Shown: positions 8,256 through 18,800 of the stretch, in pieces
How positions within the stretch are numbered: the stretch's first letter is position 1
Layout of the letters: each line of letters begins with the position of its first letter
Assembly: GCA_934351835.1 (NCBI GenBank)
Contig: CAKRJP010000003.1
Span: 1 to 64,000, forward strand
Reading direction: 5' to 3'
DNA from: an uncultured Lachnospiraceae bacterium
Lineage (GTDB): Bacteria > Bacillota > Clostridia > Lachnospirales > Lachnospiraceae
Length of the DNA stretch: 64,000 nt
The notes under the pieces: model-generated
Seen by the model: the letters and a program-made list of their open reading frames with translations, nothing else
Told to the model about the DNA's origin: nothing
The model's database searches: none
Position numbers and translations under genes: made by a program

Positions 8256-9285
8256 GAAAAAGATGGTCTTTAACGTTGCGTTTCTGGTGCTTGTATTTGT
8301 CGGAACGCTGTATGGGGTGTTTTATGGAGAAGACCTTGGAGAGATTTTTCGAATACTAAAGACTGTAAATTTATGGTGGCTGATTCCGGGAATAATCTGC
8401 GTGGTCATATTTATCTGGGGGGAATCCATCATTATTTACTATATGATGCGGACGTTAGGCATTCAATTAAAGAAATGGACCTGCTTTCTTTTCTCATCGG
8501 TGGGATTTTTCTTTAGCTGCATTACACCATCGGCATCAGGCGGACAGCCGGCACAGATTTATTACATGAAGAAAGAAAAAATCCCAATTCCGGTATCTAC
8601 ACTGGTTTTGATGATCGTAACGATCACGTACAAATTGGTCCTTGTGGTGGTAGGATTGGGGCTTGTGATCTTTGGTCAGGGATTCATCCACAAATATCTC
8701 TGGAGTATCCGTCATGTGTTTTATCTTGGAACGATGTTAAATGTGTTTTGTGTGACAGCGATGCTGGTACTGGTGTTTCATCCGGCACTTGCAAGGACGA
8801 TTATGGTCAAAGGACTTGCACTGTTAGAACATACCCATTTATTAAAGAAAAGAGCTGCCAGACTGGAAAAGCTGAATCTGTCGATGGATAAATACAGGGA
8901 GACGGCAGTTTATCTGAAAGATCATAAAATGGTACTGGCCAATGTATTTGCAATTACGATGTTCCAGAGATTTGCACTATTTGCAGCAACCTGGTTCGTA
9001 TACCGTTCCTTTGGATTAAGCGGATTTCCGGCAGGGGTGATCCTTTTATTACAGGCGGTAATCTCTGTGTCGGTAGATATGCTTCCGTTGCCGGGAGGTA
9101 TGGGGATCAGTGAGAAGTTGTTTTTGATGATATTTGTTCCGGTCTTCGGTGCAAGATTGTTACTGCCGGGGATGATCCTCAGCAGAGGATTGGGGTATTA
9201 TACGGAACTGGCACTCAGTGCGTTTCTTACGATCGTGGCGAATTTTGTATTGGGAAAACGAGAAAATGTGATAGATGAAAAATAG
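8245..9285 (+). CDS. Flippase-like membrane protein (AglD/YbhN, LPG-synthase TM domain)
   Basis: A 346-residue protein with about eight membrane segments. The family hallmarks are present: SVGFFFSCITPSASGGQPAQIYYMKK near residues 88-114 and PLPGGMGISEKLF near 279. This domain is the transmembrane part of MprF and of the YbhN/AglD family, thought to translocate or position lipids. It lies within an operon for phosphatidylserine and phosphatidylethanolamine synthesis, so a role in moving these lipids across the membrane is plausible (inference). It overlaps the upstream PAP2 gene by 11 bases. Confidence 0.82.
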   Translation: MESKKKMVFNVAFLVLVFVGTLYGVFYGEDLGEIFRILKTVNLWWLIPGIICVVIFIWGESIIIYYMMRTLGIQLKKWTCFLFSSVGFFFSCITPSASGGQPAQIYYMKKEKIPIPVSTLVLMIVTITYKLVLVVVGLGLVIFGQGFIHKYLWSIRHVFYLGTMLNVFCVTAMLVLVFHPALARTIMVKGLALLEHTHLLKKRAARLEKLNLSMDKYRETAVYLKDHKMVLANVFAITMFQRFALFAATWFVYRSFGLSGFPAGVILLLQAVISVSVDMLPLPGGMGISEKLFLMIFVPVFGARLLLPGMILSRGLGYYTELALSAFLTIVANFVLGKRENVIDEK

Positions 9286-9304
9286 AGAAAATAGGAGAGT
9301 ATGG

Positions 9305-9940
9305 ATGATGTTAGGTGTTTATGATTATACGGTAGTACTTACATACATTAGTTTGATGGTGTCACTGGGAGGAATTTTATTTGCAGTCAACGGGCATACA
9401 AGTATAGGCGTTCTATGCCTGGCGATTTCGGGAATTTGCGATATGTTTGACGGGAAAATCGCACGTACGAAAAAAGACCGTACAGAGGACGAAAAACGTT
9501 TCGGAATACAGATTGATTCGCTGTGCGATATCGTCTGTTTCGGAGTAGCACCGGCGATTCTCTGCTACTTGCTGGGAATGAAAGGGATGATAGGAATTAC
9601 GATTTTAATGTTCTATGTATTGGCAGGGCTGATTCGCCTGGCATGGTTTAATGTGGTAGAAGAACATCGTCAGGATGAGACGTCAGAAACGAGAGAATAC
9701 TATCAGGGGCTTCCGATTACATCTATGGCAATCGTTCTGCCGATTCTTGTGATGCTGGCACCGTTTATCGGAAGAGAGTTCCTCATGGCACTGCATGCCA
9801 GCGTACTGTTAGTGGGACTTTTGTTTATTACGAATTTTAAACTCCGAAAACCTGGGGATAAAACGATGGGAGCGATTGTTTTTGTAGTTGCGGCAGCAGT
9901 TCTGTGGATGTTAAGATATAAATATCATTCCATGGTATAA
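9305..9940 (+). CDS. pssA: CDP-alcohol phosphatidyltransferase, probable phosphatidylserine synthase
   Basis: A 211-residue membrane enzyme with about six hydrophobic segments. The CDP-alcohol phosphotransferase motif is complete: CDMFDGKIAR, then GIQIDSLCDIVCFG (D-x2-DG-x2-AR ... G-x3-D-x3-D). The spacing between AR and G is longer than the usual eight residues, because of a charged insertion (TKKDRTEDEKRF). The reaction would be CDP-diacylglycerol plus serine to phosphatidylserine, supported by the decarboxylase gene 16 bases downstream. ATG 9305 is chosen because AGGAG (9293-9297) is 7 bases upstream; the ATG at 9275 overlaps the flippase gene but has no clear site. Confidence 0.83.
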   Translation: MMLGVYDYTVVLTYISLMVSLGGILFAVNGHTSIGVLCLAISGICDMFDGKIARTKKDRTEDEKRFGIQIDSLCDIVCFGVAPAILCYLLGMKGMIGITILMFYVLAGLIRLAWFNVVEEHRQDETSETREYYQGLPITSMAIVLPILVMLAPFIGREFLMALHASVLLVGLLFITNFKLRKPGDKTMGAIVFVVAAAVLWMLRYKYHSMV

Positions 9941-9956
9941 GAACTGGAGGTTTTTT

Positions 9957-10829
9957 ATGAAATACATAGATCGAGAAGGTAATATCACCGAGGGAACGAC
10001 AGGACAGGATAATCTCCTGTCGTTTCTTTATGGTCATACATTGACGAGGATACTGATACGGCCGTTGATTTCCCGAACGGTTTCAGAACTGGGAGGAAAG
10101 TTTTTAGATAAAGGATGCTCCAGATTATTTATAACTCCTTTTGTGAGGGCGCATCAGATTGATCTTGGAAAGTATGAAAAGCAGAAGTTTGACAGTTACA
10201 ATGATTTTTTTACCAGAAAAATAAAACCGGAGGAACGAAAAATCTGTCGGGATGAGAAGGTGCTGATCAGTCCTTGCGATGGTAAGATCAGCGTATATCC
10301 GATCCGGGCGAATGGAAGATTTTGTATTAAGCATACGGAATATACAGCAGAGGAACTATTAAGAGACAGAAAACTGGCCAAACGTTACATAGGGGGATGG
10401 GCGATGGTGATCCGTCTGACGGTGGATGATTACCATAGATATTGCTATGTGGCGGATGGGATGAAATCGTCACAGCGAAAGATCCGGGGCGTCTTCCATA
10501 CGGTGAATCCGGTGGCAAATGACGTTTATCCGATTTATAAGCAGAACACCAGAGAATATTGTCTGCTTAAGACTGCAAAGATGGGGATCGTTCTCCAGAT
10601 GGAGGTTGGTGCACTGATGGTCGGTAAAATTACGAATTATAAGAAAGATAAAACCTGGGTAATGCGTGGAGAGGAGAAAGGCCGATTTGAATTTGGCGGT
10701 TCTACGGTTATTCTGATGGTGGAGCCGGGAAAATTAGAGCCGGATGCTGATCTTTTGAAAAACACCGGAGCGGGAATGGAAACTTATATCAGGTATGGAG
10801 AACAGATAGGAGTTGTAAAAGACGTATGA
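9957..10829 (+). CDS. psd: Phosphatidylserine decarboxylase proenzyme
   Basis: A 290-residue pyruvoyl enzyme that converts phosphatidylserine to phosphatidylethanolamine at the membrane. The self-cleavage site FGGSTVIL lies near residue 248; its serine becomes the pyruvoyl group at the start of the small alpha chain. The catalytic histidine motif DDYHRYCYV is near 158. Length and layout match the type II decarboxylases of clostridia. The start follows GGAGG by 7 bases. Immediately upstream is the phosphatidylserine synthase gene, so the two steps from CDP-diacylglycerol to phosphatidylethanolamine are encoded together. The stop overlaps the next start by 4 bases. Confidence 0.92.
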   Translation: MKYIDREGNITEGTTGQDNLLSFLYGHTLTRILIRPLISRTVSELGGKFLDKGCSRLFITPFVRAHQIDLGKYEKQKFDSYNDFFTRKIKPEERKICRDEKVLISPCDGKISVYPIRANGRFCIKHTEYTAEELLRDRKLAKRYIGGWAMVIRLTVDDYHRYCYVADGMKSSQRKIRGVFHTVNPVANDVYPIYKQNTREYCLLKTAKMGIVLQMEVGALMVGKITNYKKDKTWVMRGEEKGRFEFGGSTVILMVEPGKLEPDADLLKNTGAGMETYIRYGEQIGVVKDV

Positions 10830-11797
10830 AAGAACTGGAGTTAGAGCTTCCGGAAGTATTTTCAAAACTGGAGGAGCTGATCTGGCAGAATGAGTTAGAA
10901 CTGGTGATTCGTCCATCAAAGGAGAATGGTGGAAAAGAGGAGTATCGCCTGGTATATCTGATGAATGATGCAGTGGAAAGTTTTTTGTTTTTTGAGAATG
11001 GACGTCTGACGGGAGAGTATCAGAGTGATTACGAAGGAGAAATAGATGCCTCGCTCCACAGAGAAGATTCAGGATATGTGCTGATCATAACCCAGGGAGA
11101 AACGGTGTTTACCCTATTTTTCACGGATCTGTTGTTGGAAGTGAATCTCTATAATTATGGTCAGACAGGGCATTTCTGGGTGGAAGGATATGAGTACCTC
11201 AGACAGATGGAGTACAAGATTTCTATTCTCAGGGATAAGAGGGATTATCTGGGAGAAAAATACTGCAATGACCTGGAGATGGAATTATCAGAACTGACAG
11301 CATTTCCACCGCTCAACTACTGTTGTTATCCGTCTGCACCGGAAAAATATATCGTGCCGAGAAAGCATCCGTGGAGACCGGGAAGAAAAGCACTTAAGAT
11401 GATGCAGAAGCAGGCGTGGCAGTCAGAGGATAAAGGATTGTATTTTCTTCTGTATTTGTATGGTTTGTTTCCGGTAAAGTCTTTTTCCAGATATATCGCA
11501 GCTTTGTTGCGTCAGGAAAAACATGCCGGAGTGGTGGATCTTATCAGCAATAAGCTAGTGGTGGCAGCAGGAATGTATCCGGAAAGAGACTACCCGGAAG
11601 AAGAAAAAAAGCACTATCAGAAACTGCTTGAAAAGGCAATTAAGAGGTGTAAAGAGTTGCAAAAGCAGGGCATTTATGCACAAATATACAGAGAAGAACC
11701 ATTTGTGGCTGAGCGTGATTCTATCGAATTTAAGGTATATCTGATGATCTGGAAATGTGTATCGGGAGAACGAGTAGTAGAAATTGAAGAAATATAG
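10826..11797 (+). CDS. Uncharacterised protein at the end of the phospholipid operon
   Basis: A 323-residue soluble protein with no signal peptide or membrane segment. It resembles what I recall as the DUF3878 group of Lachnospiraceae, but I cannot verify this. The N-terminal half is predicted beta-rich with aromatic residues (EVNLYNYGQTGHFWVEGYEYLRQ near 110-132); the C-terminal half is helical and basic. An ATGA overlap with psd makes it translationally coupled to phosphatidylethanolamine synthesis, suggesting an accessory or regulatory role (inference). Confidence 0.65.
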   Translation: MKELELELPEVFSKLEELIWQNELELVIRPSKENGGKEEYRLVYLMNDAVESFLFFENGRLTGEYQSDYEGEIDASLHREDSGYVLIITQGETVFTLFFTDLLLEVNLYNYGQTGHFWVEGYEYLRQMEYKISILRDKRDYLGEKYCNDLEMELSELTAFPPLNYCCYPSAPEKYIVPRKHPWRPGRKALKMMQKQAWQSEDKGLYFLLYLYGLFPVKSFSRYIAALLRQEKHAGVVDLISNKLVVAAGMYPERDYPEEEKKHYQKLLEKAIKRCKELQKQGIYAQIYREEPFVAERDSIEFKVYLMIWKCVSGERVVEIEEI

Positions 11798-11873
11798 TCT
11801 TTATGACGGAAAAATACGAGATTTTGGAAAAAATATTGTAAATTTTGCTCGTCACAAAATTGTTAAAATTTTA

Positions 11874-11901
11874 TTGATTTTAATTATTTATATTGTATAA
11901 T
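11874..11901 (+). promoter_or_regulatory. Promoter of pckA
   Basis: TTGATT (11874-11879), 16-base spacer and TATAAT (11896-11901) in an AT-rich stretch. It leaves a leader of about 70 bases before pckA, in which I see no obvious riboswitch. Confidence 0.55.
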
Positions 11902-11979
11902 TATTGATGTGGATATAATAATCCCGCATTTTGCAGGAGATTAATATATTACTATTTAAGAAATGAGGTTAGATGTAAG

Positions 11980-13584
11980 ATGGCAGAAATTAATTTAAGC
12001 AAGTATGGTATTACTGGAACTACAGAAATCGTGTACAACCCTTCTTATGATGTATTATTCGAAGAAGAGACAAAACCTGAACTGGAAGGATATGAAAAAG
12101 GACAGGTAAGTGAACTTGGTGCTGTTAATGTTATGACTGGTATCTATACAGGACGTTCTCCTAAAGATAAATTTATCGTTATGGATGAGAACTCAAAAGA
12201 CACTGTATGGTGGACATCTGATGAGTATAAGAATGATAACCATCCGGCTTCACAGGAAGCATGGAATGCAGTAAAAGACATCGCGATCAATGAGCTTTCT
12301 AATAAGAAACTTTATGTTGTAGATGCATTCTGCGGAGCAAACAAAGATACTCGTATGGCAATCCGTTTCATTGTTGAGGTTGCATGGCAGGCTCACTTTG
12401 TAACAAATATGTTCATTAAACCAACAGAAGAAGAGCTTAAAGATTTCGAGCCAGACTTCGTTGTATATAATGCTTCTAAAGCAAAAGTTGAGAACTACAA
12501 AGAGTTAGGTCTTAATTCAGAGACAGCAGTAGTATTCAACATCACAAGCAAAGAGCAGGTAATCATCAATACATGGTATGGTGGAGAGATGAAGAAAGGT
12601 ATGTTCTCTATGATGAACTACTTCCTTCCGTTAAAGGGAATGGCTTCTATGCACTGCTCAGCTAATACTGATATGAACGGAGAGAATACAGCAATCTTCT
12701 TCGGATTGTCAGGAACAGGTAAGACAACATTATCTACAGACCCTAAACGTCTTCTGATCGGTGATGATGAGCACGGTTGGGATGACAACGGAGTATTCAA
12801 CTTTGAGGGTGGATGCTACGCTAAGGTTATCAACCTTGACAAAGAGTCTGAGCCGGATATTTACAATGCAATCAGACGTGACGCTCTTCTTGAGAACGTT
12901 ACACTTGATAAAGATGGAAAGATTGATTTCGCAGATAAGAGTGTAACAGAGAATACTCGTGTATCTTATCCGATCGACCACATCGAGAATATTGTACGTC
13001 CTGTATCTTCAGCACCGGCAGCTAAGAATGTAATCTTCTTATCAGCAGATGCATTTGGAGTACTTCCTCCGGTATCAGTTCTGACACCAGAGCAGACACA
13101 GTACTACTTCCTGTCAGGATTTACAGCTAAACTTGCAGGTACAGAGCGTGGAATCACAGAGCCTACACCTACATTCTCAGCTTGCTTCGGTCAGGCATTC
13201 CTGGAACTGCATCCTACAAAATATGCAGAAGAGCTTGTTAAGAAGATGGAGAAGAGCGGAGCAAAGGCTTACCTTGTAAATACAGGATGGAACGGAACAG
13301 GAAAACGTATCTCTATCAAAGATACTCGTGGAATCATTGACGCTATCTTAAACGGAGATATCAAGAATGCTCCAACTAAGAAGATTCCATACTTCAACTT
13401 TGAAGTACCAACAGAACTTCCGGGAGTTGATCCGGCAATCCTTGATCCTCGCGATACTTATGCAGATGTTTCAGAGTGGGAAGCAAAAGCAAAAGATCTT
13501 GCTGCAAGATTCAACAAGAACTTCGCTAAATACGAAGGAAATGAAGCTGGTAAAGCACTTGTATCAGCAGGTCCTCAGTTATAA
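11980..13584 (+). CDS. pckA: Phosphoenolpyruvate carboxykinase (ATP)
   Basis: A 534-residue cytosolic enzyme interconverting oxaloacetate plus ATP and PEP plus CO2. The kinase P-loop GLSGTGKTTLS is at about residues 243-253, preceded by the oxaloacetate-site GMASMHCSAN and followed by the metal-binding DDEHGWDDNG. Length matches the ATP-dependent family (about 530-540). In anaerobic gut Firmicutes it often runs in the carboxylating direction to make oxaloacetate. Codon use is visibly restricted, as expected for a highly expressed gene. It is a single-gene unit with its own promoter and a strong terminator. Confidence 0.96.
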   Translation: MAEINLSKYGITGTTEIVYNPSYDVLFEEETKPELEGYEKGQVSELGAVNVMTGIYTGRSPKDKFIVMDENSKDTVWWTSDEYKNDNHPASQEAWNAVKDIAINELSNKKLYVVDAFCGANKDTRMAIRFIVEVAWQAHFVTNMFIKPTEEELKDFEPDFVVYNASKAKVENYKELGLNSETAVVFNITSKEQVIINTWYGGEMKKGMFSMMNYFLPLKGMASMHCSANTDMNGENTAIFFGLSGTGKTTLSTDPKRLLIGDDEHGWDDNGVFNFEGGCYAKVINLDKESEPDIYNAIRRDALLENVTLDKDGKIDFADKSVTENTRVSYPIDHIENIVRPVSSAPAAKNVIFLSADAFGVLPPVSVLTPEQTQYYFLSGFTAKLAGTERGITEPTPTFSACFGQAFLELHPTKYAEELVKKMEKSGAKAYLVNTGWNGTGKRISIKDTRGIIDAILNGDIKNAPTKKIPYFNFEVPTELPGVDPAILDPRDTYADVSEWEAKAKDLAARFNKNFAKYEGNEAGKALVSAGPQL

Positions 13585-13642
13585 TCTGAAATATTACAGG
13601 AATTACTACAATAATAGAATTATTGCCTTGTAAGAGGTATTT

Positions 13643-13678
13643 AAGAGCAGATACGGCAGAAGTTGTATCTGCTCTTTT
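13643..13678 (+). terminator. Intrinsic terminator of pckA
   Basis: AAGAGCAGATAC (13643-13654) pairs with GTATCTGCTCTT (13665-13676), followed by TT; perfect 12-bp stem. Confidence 0.85.
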
Positions 13679-13798
13679 CGTTTCTTTTCCCGAACAGATG
13701 TGTTATACTAAAACATAAACGAAATTTACAGAATGAGAAATTTGAAGAACGTATTTTTCAGAGTTTATGGATAGAGAAGATTGAAAGAGGAAAAATAG

Positions 13799-15208
13799 AT
13801 GAAACTGGTGGAACGGATTCCAAAAGATTTATATAAGGTATTTGGAAGTAAATATATGGAATTTTATATGCAGTTTCTGGTGGCACTTTACGAGGAGAGC
13901 AGCCAGTCATTTTCGCTCCTGGGATTGACGGAGTGGGAATGCCAGATGATCATGAATGAGCGACTGGCAAAAATGACGATGGACTGGGGCGAAGAGCGGT
14001 TTGACGAGGAAGGCGAATTGCTCACCAGAGCAAATATGGCGTCAGTGAGCCTGAAACATTTCGAGGACTGGGGATGGCTCCGGCGGGATTATGATGAGAC
14101 GCTGAACAGTTATGTGGTTTCATTCCCTGAGTACAGTCAGTTGTTTGTAGAGCTGTTCCAGAAGTTATACAGTGAAAATGACAGCAAGGAGCGGGAAAGT
14201 GTGCTGACAGTGTACAGTCATCTGTATACGTACAGTTCCGATAAAGAGAAGAACAATGACATTTTAAAGAGCGCGCTTCACACATCGAGAGCGTTGCTTC
14301 AGATGCTTGCAAATATGCAGGAGGGGATGCGCGGCTATTTTGATGAACTGTCGAAACAGCGGAGTTTTCGTGGAATTCAGGAAGTACTGATCCAGGAGAT
14401 CAATAACAGTGACAGCAAGAAATATGCAATATTAACTACAACAGACAGTTTTTACCGGTATAAGGAAGCGGTGAAGGAGCTGATCGAGGAAAATCTTGGC
14501 AAGAATGAGGAAAGAAAATTTGCCTATGAGATGGAGCTTATGGATGCAGAGGAGAACACTCCGAAATATTTTCGGATTTACCGGATGATCGAGGTCTGTG
14601 AGGACGCGATGGACATGCTTTATAAGATATCCAGAGAATTTGATGCAATTGAGCGCAGATACAATAAGCTGATCGAGCAGAAGACAGTATTTGCCAGCCG
14701 TGCAGCGGCGAGAATCCGTTACATTATGATGGAAGGTGCGATGGAGGAAGACCAGACGGTGGCACTTATTAACCTGATCAATGGCAGTGAGAAGTCGGAG
14801 GAAATTCTGGAGAAACTTTCGGAGAAGATAGGATTTTCGGAGCCTTATAAAGTACTTTCAGAGAAGAGTCTGTACCAGAGACGGGAGAATCAGAAGACGA
14901 AATTTACTCCGCAGGCAGTGCAGGCAGAAGCTGGCACAGAAGACGGCATGAATGAGTTTGTCTTAAAACCGCTTTATACCCAGAAAGAAATCCGCTCTTT
15001 CAGGGAGGCGAATGAGCAGAACGGCAGATTTACGGTGACAAAAGATACGGTAAAATCTGTAGAAGATCTGGAGAAATTATTTATGGTATGGCAGAATGCG
15101 ACAGAATCTGCAGACAGTAAAGAACAGATAGAGATTGCACAGGATCTGGAGAATGAAACAGGTTTCCGGTTCTCGAAACTTACGATAGAAGGAGAGACAG
15201 ATGGTTAG
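13799..15208 (+). CDS. jetA: Wadjet system protein JetA (kleisin-like)
   Basis: A 469-residue, highly charged helical protein, first of a four-gene set whose third member is an SMC-like ATPase and fourth a Toprim nuclease. It matches the size and position of JetA/MksF-type kleisin subunits and resembles the DUF5716 kind of JetA (recalled, not searched). In characterised Wadjet systems JetA bridges the JetC ATPase heads and binds JetB, forming a loop extruder that recognises small circular DNA. The start follows GAGG. It overlaps jetB by 8 bases. A TATACT box at 13704-13709 may be its -10 element. Confidence 0.82.
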   Translation: MKLVERIPKDLYKVFGSKYMEFYMQFLVALYEESSQSFSLLGLTEWECQMIMNERLAKMTMDWGEERFDEEGELLTRANMASVSLKHFEDWGWLRRDYDETLNSYVVSFPEYSQLFVELFQKLYSENDSKERESVLTVYSHLYTYSSDKEKNNDILKSALHTSRALLQMLANMQEGMRGYFDELSKQRSFRGIQEVLIQEINNSDSKKYAILTTTDSFYRYKEAVKELIEENLGKNEERKFAYEMELMDAEENTPKYFRIYRMIEVCEDAMDMLYKISREFDAIERRYNKLIEQKTVFASRAAARIRYIMMEGAMEEDQTVALINLINGSEKSEEILEKLSEKIGFSEPYKVLSEKSLYQRRENQKTKFTPQAVQAEAGTEDGMNEFVLKPLYTQKEIRSFREANEQNGRFTVTKDTVKSVEDLEKLFMVWQNATESADSKEQIEIAQDLENETGFRFSKLTIEGETDG

Positions 15209-15854
15209 TTATATGGAAGAACTGTCGGTGACAGAAGCTGACAATTTAAAAAAGACGATTGCCGCATTATTTCGGCAGACCTGTATTTTGCAGGTGAAAT
15301 ATGATCCGGTGACGTTAGTCCCGAGGGATAATTTGTATTATGAAATCTGTGTGAGACACCGGAAATTTATCGAGGATTATCTGTCGGTTTTAAACTGTGA
15401 ACTGGTACATGACCCGCAGGAGCATATTTTCCGCGTGCAGGGAGAAGGGATTGCGGTTGAGAAGATTAACCTCACGGTCACAAAGATTATTTTGCTGATC
15501 AAATTAATATACAGAGATAAGATCCTGGGTGAGGGGCTGAATGCGACGGTGACGAATCTGGCGGAGATCCGGGAGTATGGAAAGAATACGAATCTATTGG
15601 ATTACAAGCTGACGATGAGCGAGTGGAAAGATGCGTTATATATGATGAGCAAGCATCAGATCGTTGAGGTGCCGGGAGCAATCCAGAATATTGAGGATGA
15701 GACGCCGATTTATATCTACAGTACGATCAATCTGTACTGTGGAAGTCTGGATATCACAGCGCTGATTACAGAATACCAGGGAGAGGAAGAAGGAGGTGCA
15801 TCCGATGAAAGAGAAACAGGCGAAGAAGATATTTACCAGAATGCTGATGAATAA
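15201..15854 (+). CDS. jetB: Wadjet system protein JetB (KITE-type, DUF4194-like)
   Basis: A 217-residue protein with the winged-helix character of JetB/MksE subunits, which bind the kleisin as a dimer. Visible: an N-terminal helix (EADNLKKTIAALFRQ), a mixed alpha/beta middle (VEKINLTVTKIILLIKLIYRD) and an acidic C-terminal tail. The start is 8 bases inside the end of jetA and preceded by AAGGAGAG. The 3' end overlaps jetC by 50 bases. This compaction is typical of subunits made in fixed ratio. Confidence 0.82.
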   Translation: MVSYMEELSVTEADNLKKTIAALFRQTCILQVKYDPVTLVPRDNLYYEICVRHRKFIEDYLSVLNCELVHDPQEHIFRVQGEGIAVEKINLTVTKIILLIKLIYRDKILGEGLNATVTNLAEIREYGKNTNLLDYKLTMSEWKDALYMMSKHQIVEVPGAIQNIEDETPIYIYSTINLYCGSLDITALITEYQGEEEGGASDERETGEEDIYQNADE

Positions 15855-18800
15855 CTGGGGCGGTATCAGCCACAAGGTCATGGAATTTCATGAGTATGTC
15901 AACTTATTCAGTGGAAAAAGCGGATCTGGTAAATCAACGGTTATGGATGCCATCCAGGTTGTGTTATACGGAAGTATATCTTCTACATTTTTAAATAAAG
16001 CGGCGGATGATGCCAAGAACAGACGAAGTGTCTTAAGTTACCTTCGCGGAGCCCAGAAAGATGGATCTTACAACCGTGAGAACCAGGATTTCTGTTCGCA
16101 GATCGTACTTGAGATTAAGGATACGGGAAACAATACGCATACTTGTATCGGAGTGGCATTTGAGGTTGGAAAGACGGATACAGATGTACGGAAATATACA
16201 TTTTTCAGTCATTCCGGAAAGATGCCGGAGGATGAATATCTGACAGAGGATGGTGTGCCGTATACAATCACTAAGATCCGGAAACTGGTGGAGATGCGGG
16301 TGCAGTCCGCGGATAACAGAGGCAGAGGGGATGTGAACCGTCTGTATCCATCAAAGGAATCTTATCTGAATACGGTGTATGATCTGGTATTCGGTTATGT
16401 GGAGCCGGGACGCATGATGACCATGGAAAAGAGTGCCATTGCACTTCGGATGACTAACGGAACCGGTCAGTTTATCAGAGACTATATGTTTCCGAAGAGC
16501 AAAGAAAATACGGTTTCAACCATTAGTGAACAGTTGGGGGCGTATCGTGAGATCAAGGAGCGGGTGGATGATCTGGAGCAGAGGATAGAGATGCTTGATG
16601 AGATCAGTCAGCATAATCTGGCACTGCAGAAAGCAAGAACCGACAAAATCCACGTAGAGCAGATCTTAAAATATATTGATATTGAGAGTTGCAAGGCACA
16701 TTTAGAGGCAAGACAGCAGGATTTGTCCGGTATCCTTGAGAAGATTGAGGAAGTAGAAACAAAGAGAAAATCGTATGATGCCGAGAAAGAGACTTACACG
16801 AACGAACTGGTGGAAGTAGAGGCTGAGTTAAAGGCCAGTGATTACGGACAGAAAGAGAAGGAATTAAAGCAGCTGGAGAATACGATTGAACTTCTGGCGA
16901 AAAATTCTGAGCAGTGGAGAGACATTGTAAATGGACTTGCTGAATGGTCGGAGGATGACGAGATCAGTTCCTACGTGACGAATCAGGCATTGTACTTGAT
17001 CGATGATATCAGAGAAGGTGACTTTACAAAAGATTCTATAGAAAAGCTAAAGAAATATTTAAGTGACGCACTGGACAGTATCAACGAAGAATTGGATGAG
17101 ATCCGGGCAAGAATCAGACAGAATCGTGCCGAGCTGAAAGAAAAGCAGGAGATGGTAGAGGATCTTCAGAATGACCGCAAACCATATCGTCAGGAATTAA
17201 AACGTGCCAGACAGGAATTGCAGACAACCTTGAGTAATCAGTATGGACGAACCATCCATGTGGATATTTTTGCGGATCTTTTTGATGTTACGGATGAAGA
17301 ATGGAAGAATGCCATTGAGGGCCGTATGGGCCGGGTGAAGTACAGTCTTGTGACAGCACCGGAGTATACACTGGATGCGGCACGTGCATTCCGCCGTATG
17401 AAACAGATGAAAGGAATCGAGGATATTGATCTGATCGATACAGCGGCAATCATAAGAGACGAGCCGACAGCGAATGAGAACACACTTTATGAATGTGTGC
17501 GTACAGATGAGCTTTATGTGGATGCGTGCCTGAAACGCTATCTGGGCCGTATCAAAAAATGTGAGACAGTGGAAGAACTTCACGAGACTAAAGATGGCGT
17601 GACGAAAGACTGCTATTCTTACAGTAATTACATTTTCAGACACCTTAGAAAGAATGATTATGAAAAATATGCCTGCATCGGAACAAAGGTTTCCAAGGCG
17701 AAACTCCGTGAGTTGGAGGAGGAGTCTTTAAAACTGAAAAAAGAAGTGGAAGAGGACGTTAAAGTGGAAGTGGCGCTGCGGGCGGTACAGAATTTTGAGC
17801 GTCTGAACCAGAGCGTGGAACAGATTATGCATCTTGCAGGGGCGGCGGAAGAACTGCAGAAGTATTATGACCGTCAGGAGATTCTTCGGTTAGAAGTACA
17901 GGAATTAAAAGAAGGTAACCGGACGACAGAACTTAACAAGAGAAAGCAGGAGTTAAAAGAGCTGATAGGGAAGACTGACACGGTTCTGGAGGAGATTCGA
18001 AAAGAAGTACTGAAACATTCAAGAACACAGGGTGAGGCGGAACGGGATGTGAAAAATCTTTCTGCCAGAATGGAACTTCTGATGGAGGGATTTGTGTTAA
18101 ATGAAGAACTTCAGACGGAAGTAACGGAAGCGTTAAAAGTACAGAATGAGAATATATATAAGAAAAAGAAAACGGATGAAAGAAATAAATTAATTTCTTC
18201 GGAAGAAACGGAACATGATGAACTGATTCGAAGTCGTAACCGTTTTAATAATGTATATCCAACTTACGGATTCTCTGGAATTGAACATGAAAACGATGTT
18301 TATGATAAGATTCTGGATCAGTGCAGGCGGGATTTTGAACCGAAATATAAGGATGAGTTCCAGAAACAGTACGATCTGGTTTACCATACCCTTCGGGAGA
18401 ATGTGATCGCATCGATCCATGGAGAAATCAAAGCGGCTTACAGACACCGGAAAGAGATCAACCGGATGCTGGCGAAGATTAAGTTCTCTGACAGTATTTA
18501 TCAGATTGATATTCTGCCGGCGCAGAATGAAAACGGACAGTTCTATGAGATGCTGATGGCAGATGAGTTGGACAGCAAAGTATTTGACGATCATGGATTT
18601 GAAGGCCAGATGAGTCTTGGAGAGGATGAATTCTATCAAAAATACGAAAAAGATATCCTGCGTCTGACAGAGAAATTCATGCCGCCGAAAGATGAAGATG
18701 CCAAGGCATTAAGCCAGCATCGTCAGCAGATGGAGCAGTATGTGGATTACCGTAATTATCTGACTTTCAGCATGTATGAGAAAGTGGAGGACGAGGATGG

